A stretch of DNA of 64,000 bases, from contig NC_088303.1 in NCBI RefSeq assembly GCF_032854445.1, positions 34,329,265-34,393,264 on the forward strand, given 5' to 3'. Source of the stretch: Liolophura sinensis (Eukaryota; Mollusca; Polyplacophora; Chitonida; Chitonidae). Made by a program: the position numbers and the translations under genes. The first letter of the stretch is position 1; each line of letters begins with the position of its first letter. The notes beneath the pieces were generated by a model. The model saw only the letters and a program-made list of their open reading frames with translations, ran no database searches and was not told the DNA's origin. Positions 51,101 to 63,100 of this stretch are shown piece by piece.

Positions 51101-54100
51101 TATGAATTCAAATGGTTTACAGATAAAGTTCCAGTTTTGGGTCATTTGTTCATTTTTAAAGAAGTTACAGTAGTTTTTACAATGGCATAGCCATTATTCT
51201 AATGGCTTAAATTGTTGAGGGACAAGTATTGCCAAAGCATTGCACTTCCAGACGGCTTGGTTTATCTACAAGTTAATTCCCCATATAATAATGTAGGCAG
51301 AATTTTCCTGAAAATTTTTAAGGTTGATATCATTCTTTTTACCCTTTTTGTTGCTCAGCCAGAAGTAAGAATTAAAATTTATTCAAATTTCTGTAGCGGA
51401 AACTTGCTCTCCCATTGAGTTCACATGTGATAATGGCCGTTGTATAGATGTCAGGAGAAAATGTGACGGTCGCAATGACTGTGGTGATAACACAGATGAG
51501 GATGACTGTGTTTGTAAGTGATCTCCTTCATACAAGTTTGCACCAGTTCCCAACCTATATATTTTCTAGAGCATATGATTCCAAATCTTTGTCAAATTTT
51601 CATGAATCCACTTATGAGATATTTAGGTTCTCATGAAAGAAAAGCTTAATTTTGTGTTGAAATTTTTTAATGCAGAAGATTTTTCAAGAGATCAACAGAA
51701 ACTTGATTTTTGCTATGTTTTTTGAAGACAATGAAAATAATGTGAAAGTAAAATCTTACTCACATTTTCTTAGCGGAGACTTGCTCTCCCAATGAGTTCA
51801 CATGTGACAATGGCCAGTGTATAGATGTCAGGAGAAAATGTGATGGTCGCAATGACTGTGGTGATAACACAGATGAGGATGACTGTGTTTGTAAGTGACC
51901 TTCATTCAAATTTGAACCAATTCTCGAGCTATGTATTTTCTTGAGCATATATGAAAGCTGGTTGATTTCAAATGTTTGTCATATTTTCACAAATCCATAT
52001 ATGAGATGTTAAACTTCTCAGGAAATTTTTCCATGTAAATTTTGAAGAAATCAAGAGAAACATCTTTGTTTTGTTGATGAAAATAATGTGGGAATAAAAT
52101 CTTACTCACATTTTCTTAGTGGAAACTTGCTCTCCCAATGAGCTCACATGTGAGAATGGTCGTTGTATAGACATCAGGAGAAAATGCGATGGTCGCAACG
52201 ACTGTGGTGATAACAGTGACGAAGATGACTGCGTTTGTAAGTGATACATGTATCGATTTTCTTAAATTGCTGTCATGTTTTTTAGCTTGTCAGAGTTTGT
52301 TAATTTGAAATTTTTGATTTGAATCTATTAAAACCTATTTCCTCTGTCTGAGTTGGAAGGAAAAAGGACTCGGGACTTTTTTTCTGAAATTTTTTCTCTA
52401 TCTTAAATTACACACAGTACTCAAACAAATTATGTAAAATTTCATTGGTAGCATATTTTCATTTGGATATTTTCAATCAAATGTGAGAATGAAATTTTAT
52501 TTAAATTCCCGTAGTGATCACTTGCTCCCCCACTGAGTTCAGATGTGAGAATGGCCATTGTATAGATCTGAGGCGAATTTGTGACCACCGAAATGATTGT
52601 GGTGATAACACAGACGAAGAAGGCTGTGTTCGTAAGTCACTGTGTTACTTATCTGCTCCACCCATTAGCTTTCGGTCATGGCCAGTCTGCCTTTTCGGGC
52701 AATGCAAAATATCATCATAAGAGGGAATGTTCAGAGTTTATTTTTGATATTAAAATGAATTTAGAAAAAAATCAGAAGTTTTAAGAAACTTTAATCAGTT
52801 TTGTTCAATATTTATTTCTTAATCAGCCTTCAGTGTATAAAAGTCTAGACTTTCCTCGTTTTTATCTTGTGAGTTAAGGTAAGAGCATCATTCAAAGTTA
52901 AATCTCAGAAAGCTGCCTTTACCCATGCACACACTTAATAGTATTAGCTATACATCACCTGTGAATTCTTCACTCGTTTAATTTTGAACATTGTGAAGCG
53001 TTCACAAATGTTTATTTCACACCCTCATTCTCATCTGCATGTATCTAGCGGCAACTTGCGCACCTGAGGAATTCGTATGTGACAATGGCCGTTGTATGGA
53101 TGTCAGGAGAAAGTGTGATGGTCGAAATGACTGTGGTGATAACTCAGATGAATATGACTGCATTAGTAAGTAACAACAGCTAAGCCAAACTTGTGCTGAA
53201 TCCAGAACCCTGCTTAATTAGTGCTTAAAGGATACATGAAATGGAACTTCATTTTATATCTTTTACCTCACTATTTTATGCATATTATACATTAATGATC
53301 GGAGATGACATGAGCGATGAACTTATCAGCTTAGCACATGAGCTCTTCTCCCCACAGAGTTGTTTTGAGAACTATGATCATTGATCAGAAGTACTCGTTT
53401 CTTAATTTTCGGACTGACCACTGGGGCCGTATGGAAACTGTGGTTTAAAGCCAGCTTTTTGTTACTCGATGTCCGAACACTTCACTGCACATTAAGAAAG
53501 AAAATCCAGATATTTCATGTATCCTTTAAAACCCCTCATGTTGAAATATGGTGGGCAACTTTTCCGAAAAGTTCCGATTATAATTCAACAGAAGGGAATT
53601 ATATGTCTTACAGTAATCAGATGGCCTTTAATAAGTAATAAATCGTTTACTTCCTTGCAAACATCATTTATTTTAGGATGCAGACATTCCCAAAGCTATA
53701 GGAATTCCCTATATACATATATACAAGAGCCTTTTTAACACCTACCCTTTGGTCCCAGATGGACCCAAGCTTTAGAACACATGTACCAAGTGTATTCATA
53801 TCTCCATATATACGTACTCCATTTTACCCCAACCCCCTGTTCAGTAGTTCATCCATTTACCCATATTACCCAACTTTTCCTGTGCATGATCTACTTCAGG
53901 ATCTTCCCCTTTCTTTTTGAAAAGGCATTTAAGGCCATTTCCACTTTGTCATGATGTGAAATATGATTTGAACATTTATTTTTGGTTAAGTCGTGTAGAT
54001 CTGTAAGGTCATGGTTATACGAAAGACAAATCTCTCAAGAGTTTTCTCTTCCTAGAACATAAACTACATAGAACAACATTGAAATGTTGAAAGTTTGTGT

Positions 54101-57100
54101 TTGGACTCTTTGTGCTTTGTGGAATCAGCCACCAATTCCCTAGAGCTTTTAGTCTACCGTGTCCACTATCCCAAGCATCCTATGGCCTCATTATTCTTTT
54201 CATTGAATATTTCATTTCAAAATTTCTCTGTTTTATCTGTCTCATCCAGGATCGCACTCTGCTCAGGTGTGAATTTGAAAAAGCTCCCTATTTTGAGAAC
54301 CTGGAGTAAAAGTAACTTCCTGTAATGTGAAATGTTGTGACTCCAGGTCCAAAAATGCACCAAGAACTCAATATTTACCCTTTTTGTATGTTTTACGCCC
54401 CTCCCCCCCCCCCATTATACCTATATACAAACATCCTTGTAGTTGTCTTTACCTTATGAATTACCCTACAGAATCCCCGCTTTAAATTTAATTCATAGCT
54501 CAGACATATACAGATATTCCTAATAACTGATTTTCCTTGTTTTTTTTTTTTGCAACTGTACTTTGTATTATTTTGAGATGATCAGTCTGTTGAAAGACTT
54601 GTATGTAACTGCCCTCTGTCAAACTTTATTTAAACACCCGTTTAGCAGCCACATGTAGTGAAACGGAGTTCACATGCGATAATGGCCTCTGTGTAGATGT
54701 CAGGAGAAAATGTGATGGTCGCAATGACTGTGGTGATAACACAGATGAGGATGGCTGTGTTCGTAAGTAGCTCGGAATATTCCCCTGCAATATGTGCATC
54801 ATGGACTGTTTAGTACGTACGTGTACCTGGAGCTTATTCCCCCAAAAAGCATATCAGCTGTATAGATGACAGAATTTTGATAAGACATTGTATCATTAGG
54901 GTGGAGTTGCATTGTAAATATGTGGATGCACAGGGATGATAGTAACTTTAAGGCAATGTGTGTATATTTCATTATAGACCCAATGTGAGTTTGATCGCTT
55001 GTTATCCAGGGTAGAATATGATTGATTATGCATACTTCATGTAATGTCACTTCTTCTTGATGTACCAATTGTAATCCTTTCTCTCTGAACTCTTCCCTAT
55101 ACATGTCCCCTTTACATCATATCCAAGCTTGTTATCTATACTGTAAACCTTTGTACGTGTATTATAAGCAAAAATTCTTTTTTTTTTTTTTCCTGTGATG
55201 AGAGCCTGGTTTAATTTGTTGCAAGGATTTTCTTTCCTCCGCATGTTTTTTGTCCAAGACAGCAACATCTTCACGTACTAAACTTAGTGGTACTGAAGAC
55301 ATTTACAATGTTATGGAATTCTTTGTCGAGAAGATGTATCTCTGTATGTGATGCAAATGTATGATTTTATTGTACTTTCAGTTCATGGTAGAATGTGTTC
55401 ATGATTGAAGGTCAAGGCTGTTGTTCTATAGATTGAACTTAGATAGAGCAACCTGCTGATACATACATATACTGTATGGTAATGGCTCATCTTTGTTCTC
55501 TTGAACCTCCCCTTGCTTGCCCCTGTCTGTACCCGTTCCTCCCAGGCCAATGCTTGGTTTGTTGTTGAATCATGGTGTATGTTATAGAAGCATGTCAAAT
55601 GCAACCACCAAAATGTGTTGTTGTATTTATTTGGGTAAGGCATTCCTGGAATTCATTCGTTTTGAGAAATTGAGGTTTGCATTTCTAGTAGTCTGGTACA
55701 GTTTAATTTATCTTGGAAACCATTTAATAATTTGGCATGCCATATGGCGTTTTTATTCAACACCTATCAACATTCTGATTTATTTTCATTATAACTAAAG
55801 TTCGCTTTTCTGGTATACTACATGTATATCCTTAAGACTTGAGCATAGTCATTATGTATTGGTATACATCAGTTGTTTACATGTAGTTTTTGGAGAGGTG
55901 ATATCACCTCCTGACAGAAGCATTTTCTATGACTTAAGCGGAAACTTGCGGTCCCAATGAGTTCACATGTGGCAATGGTGGATGTATTGATGTGAGAAGG
56001 AAATGTGATGGTCGAAATGACTGTGGTGATAACACAGACGAAGATGACTGTGTTCGTAAGTGACCCTAATTCTTCAGTCCTTCCTGTAGATCTGATCCCA
56101 ACCCTCGTCATATGACTGAAAATTGATTAAGTATGACGTTAAAACCCCAAGCACTCACTCCAACCCTGATGCTCCTGATCCCTGTACCCCAAAAATTCCC
56201 CTGCTGTATAGTCAGACTAGCTTTTTAGTTAATCCAAAAATGTGGGGTTTTTTAAACCGTATGGTCCGAATGCCAGTACTTCAGTTTTATTTATGTAGAA
56301 AGAGCCAAAGATTGTTTTCCATCCTTCATTAGAGGATAATGATGGCAAAACTTCTGTATAAGTTCCATGACTTTATGGACAATACTCTTGAATTGTTATA
56401 ACATTTGTTATTGCGCCTGGTGATTTTAAGTTCCCTTTTCTCCCTTTACCCTTTTCATTTTTAAATTTAACTCCCTGAGGCCAGTTTCATGAAGCTAACT
56501 TAACTACTGAAGTCAGCCCTTAACTACCATTACGACATATGGTGTAGAGATATAAAGTGCACATGGCTAAGGGCTACTTAACACTAAGTATTTTTCATGA
56601 AACTGACTCCTGGGCACTGTATATTTGGCCCCTGCTTGGTATTAATTTCCCCAAAACTTGTAGTTCCTAGAAAAACATATGCTTCTCTTTATTCCTGCTT
56701 AAGCTAGTGTGTATTTACATATACCAGTGCTCCAGTCCCAACCTTGCTCTAGAACTATTCTCAATACACAAGAAGTACACAATTTCAAATCCAAAATCTG
56801 ATCTTAGGCTCCCAATAACTGCCAAATCTTCAGAAGAATTGTTTGTCCTTTTTAGCTGCTTCAGAAAAGAGCAGTGTTTTGAAGAGAAACCCTTCAATGT
56901 GAACAGGCAGTTCACACCATATTCATAAGTAATTTTTGGGTCAGTAATATATTTGCTCTACACAGATACATGTATATCGTAAGTGAAATAATTTTGCTTC
57001 ATTTCATATCTCAAAGTATGAGTATATAACCATATGCTTCTGTCCTTTATGACTGTTCTGGAAGTACGTAATGAACAGAGGAAACTGGTGTAATATGTTA

Positions 57101-60100
57101 CTTCCTACTTCCATGGATGACTGTGTCAACCTTCACTTTACAGTGTTCTATACAAAATATTCCATTTGCTTGTCCTGTAAACTGTTGATACTTATGAACC
57201 CAAATGTGTCTTCCTGTTCGCTTCATATCATCAGGCTGCTCGTTGGATTTCTAGATTGCAGTATCCCTCATAAAGCATATTAGTTGACTTTTGATTTTTC
57301 CTTCCTCTCTTGGCCATTCATGTCCATTGGATGGTCATAGAACTTGGGTATTAAAGTGTCATATTAATGTTGAATGTTGTTGAAACATATCTTCAGCGGT
57401 CACATGCAGTCAAGCCAAGTTCACATGCGAGAACGGTCGTTGTATAGACATCAGGAGAAAATGTGACGGCCGAAATGACTGCGGTGATAACACCGACGAA
57501 GATGACTGTGCTCGTAAGTACGTCGCCACAAATTTGCCTGTGCCTACCGCTTCTTAGGGACAGACCCTATGGCTTACAACCCTGAGTCAGTTTTCCCCAA
57601 CACAGATCTAGGTGTCTGTCTGCCAGAGTGGGTTCTTTATATGTTGTGGTCAATGGCAACAAAGTGAATTAGGGTATTTCAGTTCTTACTTTTTTTGTTT
57701 TATGTCTATGTGTTTGTGTAATGTTTTGTGTTTAATGTGGTCAAATTGGTGGTACTTCAGGGTGTGTCTACCCAAATTCATTCTTGTATTGTTGTTCATT
57801 TGTTAAAATGTTAAAATATTTTCCCTAACCAGTCTATCCTGGTCAAATGTCTTGTGTTTCATATGTGATTCACTGTTAAAAGTGTTTGTCATGACGTGTT
57901 TGATCTCCATTTACTGTGCACCGTATTTATCCTGCTTATGAAAGGATCTCTACATGTACCTGCCTATAAACGAACATTTCGCACCTGAAATCTGGTTTTA
58001 CTTTCACTTTCTACCAATGATATATGTATCACTGTCACTCTAGGCAGCATGCTTTTGATATATGTATGTCTCTGGTGAGATTCATTATCTTTGGCCTTCA
58101 ACACTTGGCACCTGAATTAAATCGTGATGGTATTGACTACTGTATGCACCCATCACTTGCACTGAGAATGAAATTTGAAGGAAAATATTAAAGAGCATGC
58201 ACTATTGATTCAGTCTATATTTCTTCCCGCAGTGTTAAATTGTCCTTTTCAGTATACAATGTACCTACAGCCTCATTCCTTGTTAATACTTATTGTTGGT
58301 ATAAGTGCCAGTGTTGACATTGCAAGCATGCAGTTGGTATGTCTTCTGCTTGTAGGAAATGTTTTTTTTTTCCTGCTTCCTGAACTGTAATGGAACAAAG
58401 GGTATCCAATGATTCTGATTTTAAAACGTACATGTACTAGGTTGATGTACTCTTCTGTCAGGAGTGTTCAGTTTAGTGTTAATAGCCATTTTCTTACGTG
58501 CACAAAACCTTCTGTATTGGACATGATTTGTCTATTGGACACAGTCTGTCTCTATTGGACACGGTCTGTCTGTATTGGACATGATCTGTCTGTATTGGAC
58601 ATGATCTGTCTGTATTCGCCACTCAACCTTCAACATAGCCTTGCTTTACTGCTTTCTGTATGTCTTGTCTCAGAAGTTGATGGTCGTGTTTATGAGGTAT
58701 TTCCTCTGCAAATATGCAACATCTCACTCGAACCATCTTTTGGGGCTTTTGTCAGCTCTAGTGCCAAGTTCCATGAGTTTACCTTCAGTTTTCCTTCCAA
58801 CATAGCCCCTACATGTCGTCAAGATCAGTTCACTTGTGACAATGGCCAGTGTATCGATGAGCGAAGAAAATGCGATGGCCGCAACGACTGTGGAGATAAC
58901 ACTGACGAAACAAGCTGTCGTAAGTACATGTATCAATAAAGGCATCGATAACCCTGCCATTGTAGCCAGACCTTGCTAGATGTTATCAGAACCTTGATTT
59001 TTTAGGTTTATTTATTTATCCCTTCATCTTGTTGCATAGGATTCCTTAGAACTTTTGTTTATGTACATGTAGATAGCTTATAATTTATATATACAATTTA
59101 TGTATATTTTTTGCTAGAGTTTGAATTGATTGACATGGCACAAATAGATCTCATTGTCAAGTCTGCTTTATTATTATTATTATTATTTTTTTTTGTGACT
59201 CGCATGTGAAAGAATCATTCAGTTCCCAGAAAAAAACTTTTTTTTAGTTTGTCTTGAAGTACTCTTAAGCTCTCAACTGTAAGATATCTCTTCCATTCGC
59301 AAGTACAAGCTTCAAGCAAACCTTCCCATTTGGCAGTTGCTTTTTAAGTATATATAGTATTAGTATACAACCAGCTTGGTATTTCACCCTTGACCTTATG
59401 ACCTTCACCCTTGCCCTCCGCCTGTTGTATTGCAGCGACCGCACCTTCTCGCCGCTGCTTCCCTGGCCAGTTTATATGCACAAATGGTCAGTGTTTAGAC
59501 GCTGGCTTTAGATGCGACGGCAGTGTAGATTGTACCGACTTTTCTGATGAAATCGATTGTCGTAAGTAAGATGAAGGATGGATTAGGTGGACTAATGGCC
59601 ACGCACTTCAGACGCTGCGCGCCTGCGTCAGCCAGCACCGCAACAACTGCGAATCGCACCTTAATTTGCAAAATATGTGTAACACTGTGTGTTTTTAACT
59701 GGTAGCACTTTCACTCTCTCTTCTACATGTGTGTTGAAATCATGGGCAAGATTAGTCCATGGTACTTTATAAGGGCATCAAAGAAATATAAATATAAGAA
59801 GGAGTAGGGTTTGAGAGGGGTGTATTGGAATTGATGAACATGCTTCTTCTGGGCTTTATAATTGCATATATTTGCATTTGCAATCCAGATTGTAATGGAT
59901 TGAAGAAAAGATTCAGTTTGCTCCTTCATGGGTGACGGTGCTGTTTACATGGACACTGATGATCAGTTTCGTAGTGTCCTTGGGGGTGGTATTTAGTGAT
60001 TAATGACGCTGTATAGATTTTATGGTATTAGTACTGGTGGTTAATTATAAAGGAATGTCAATAAATGTATACGTATTTTCCAAAGCTTTCAACTACAACC

Positions 60101-63100
60101 GTGCATGTGCTAAAGCTGTACAACATGCATGCTGCTACTAACACCCATTAATAGTCAGATACATCTTCTAATAGCTGGTGTTTATGGTATTTAGGATTTA
60201 ATTTGAGACATGGAAGTGGTAATGGCTTGTACACATGTTTTAATTTACATGGTACATGTAAATGGGACTTCTGATAATAATGTTATGCGCATTTCTACTG
60301 TCACAGTTTATGTATTTATATTTATTAATTAAAGTAAGAAGAATTACCATTAAATATGAATACTATTGTGATCTATGATGTGTGATGTTTTAATTGTGCT
60401 TACCGCAGACTGTGTTCCCTGCTATTGTCTTTCAGAATAGTTCATGTTCATGTACACGTTTGGTTATGTCATTAGCTGCTCCTATGTTTATGAAAGGGGC
60501 ATCCTTGAGCAGCCAGCTAATTAGGCTCTCAGGATAAAAAATATTCCTCAAATGTGGACGTAGTGTTTAGACATAATTCATTCAATTTAGAAAGGTATAC
60601 TCTTACATTTCTCTTTGGACATTAAATTTCTCTACATTCCTGTGCTTTTTTCTTTTCAATTGTGAATATCTCATTTTGCTTATTCAAACCATACTATATA
60701 CACCCTTCTCCACCAGTTGAATGTACCAGTCTATAAAGACTTCACTGTTCCACCTATTCATGTGCTTTCATCCTTTGAACATATCTGAGAAACTTCTAAT
60801 TATTCATTTTCTGTTTATCATAAGTGGGGGTCTCTGTAGCTTAGTTGGTTAGCGGGCTATCACAGCATAATGACCCAGGAGCCTCTCACCAATACAGTCG
60901 CTGTGAGTTCAAGTTCAGCTCATGCTGGCTTCCGGCCTTGCGTGGGAAGGTCTCCCAACAACCTGTGGATGGTCGTGGGTCTCTGCCTGGTTTCCTCTGA
61001 CCATAATGCTGTCGGCCATCGTATAGTAAAATATTCTTGAGTACAGCGTAAAACACCAATCAAATGAATAAATAAATTTATCGTAAGTTATCATAAATTT
61101 GAATTCAAATTGCGTGTTCTATGAAAAAATTGTCACTGCCTGGTACAATTTCAGATAGTTAATTTTGTCTCGTTAATCTTTGCTCATAATCACGGCGACG
61201 ATGCGGTATTACTTGGACATGTATACTCTAGATGTCATCATTTCGTAAAAACAGGTATCCTGGCTTACTGCATCTATGCTATCAAGAGCCGATTCCACAA
61301 AGCCATTCGTGGCCAAAGTCAAATTTGAAACATGATTTTAAAGTATATTTTTACGGACCTTGTAATTAAAATGTTGACCACCTCATAAATATGTCTTGAG
61401 GTACACATGTCAAAATTTCAACGTCCAGCACCAAGGAATAAGCATTGTTAAAGAGGTTTTAAATTTAAATGAAGTCGGAAATGACTTTGTGGAATCGTCA
61501 CCTGATCCTTGGCCAATCTGACTACGTATTTGAATCCAGATTTCTCCCTTTCATCTGCAGTTTAAAACTCAAAAGGTTTGTCAGGTACCTAGCAATGGTC
61601 AGATGTCATATATGTGAAAACTTTTTCTTAAGTGAAACACCAGTGAAATAATTTTAAAAAAGGTACCAGCTAGTGGAATTAGATGAAATTTTGTTGAACT
61701 GGCCTTGGATTTTATTGTTTCTGCATTACTTTGTTATGTCTAACATTTTTCTATCTTGATCTGCACATCTAACCTTTATCTTGCTGTCCACCTCTACAGC
61801 ATCACGTGTAGCTATCATTTCCTGAATCATTCTCTAGTCTGCACTGTGTTATCTCTATTCATTTAGGAATGCATTTTTACATTTTTAGCGAGAAAGGAAA
61901 ATTCTTTTATACTGTTCTCAAATACAACCTGCACAATGATGATGAAGCAGACTCCAAGCTTTCTAACTTATTAATTCTTTTCTCTGAGTAAATGGAAACT
62001 TCACTTAAACTAGATTGTACACATAAGGTCATCAACGTTATGTTTATCAGAAGGAATAAGTTTTTGCTCATGTGTAGGTACAAGGAAGCAATTTAATGTT
62101 AAGCCTACGATAGCTTCTTTACCCTCTGTTTACCTGTCGGTCTCTATTCATTTTCCAGGCTGTCATTTTGATTATTCCGTATCCTATACTGTTTCATATT
62201 ACCTGAGACTAATGTAATAGTGATATAAATCCCGGAAATTACAGGTGTGTTTGTTGTAACTTTTATGTATGAAGTAACCTCCTTTTTCTTTTCTTGTACA
62301 GCTGGCCATGTGAGTACTATGTGTTTGTACTATGTGGAAATTGTTTCCTCGTTAATAGACATTGGCTGCCAAGACTTCTTGAACTGGTGACCAGTATTGT
62401 CATTGTTGTACTTCCAGCCGTGCAATGCGGAGGCAGTGAGTACCGCTGTAGAACAGGCCAGTGCATTGACTCCCGACGTCGCTGTGACGGCAGACGAGAT
62501 TGTCCTGACAATTCTGATGAGGACAACTGCAGTGAGTGTTATTCATCTGCACTGAGTGCATTTGGGTTCAGTCTAATAGCATTTTATGGATGACGTTTAA
62601 CTCCAGCTATTGATGATTTGCCTTGGAGTTTTGACAGGAAATTTTGAAAATGGTTTGGCATGTTGTGTCTTAAATACCTTAAGTGGAACCAGGCTCTGTC
62701 CATCACAAAATCCTTTTTTTTTTTGTTATATACATTTAAATCATAACGTGGGTTTCCCCTGGGCTCAGCCCGGTTTTCCTCCGACCATAATGCTGGCCGC
62801 CCTCATTAAAGTGAAGCATTCTTGAGTACGGTGTAAAACACCAATCAAATAAATAAATAATTTATGTTAAAATCTGTGTCCTTTCTGGTGAAGTTCTCCT
62901 CTATAAAGTATACACCTCTCCATCATTACAGTATTGTTAGTCAGGAGAAAATCTGCATAGGATGTTACACATGTTGTATGAACTTTGGTAGCTGCTAATA
63001 GCCTGTGACATGTAATATAGAAACAGACATAGCGTTAAACCAGAACATCACAAGGTCATGGTTTTCATATTATAATTACATGATAACTAAGCAAAGAATT

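Larger units (their letters stand above)
59562..62417 (+). other. Intron between LDLa 27 and 28
   Basis: About 2.9 kb, holding a SINE-N at 60827-61077 and a family B foldback at 61287-61498. An apparent acceptor near 62301 (CTTGTACAG) is out of phase with LDLa 28. No coding sequence recognised. Confidence 0.75.

Noticed and set aside
62302-62309. Possible micro-exon (CTTGTACAG acceptor, then CTGGCCAT, then GTGAGT)
   Set aside because: Eight bases would break the phase-1 chain between LDLa 27 and 28, and an extended exon from 62302 is out of frame with LDLa 28.
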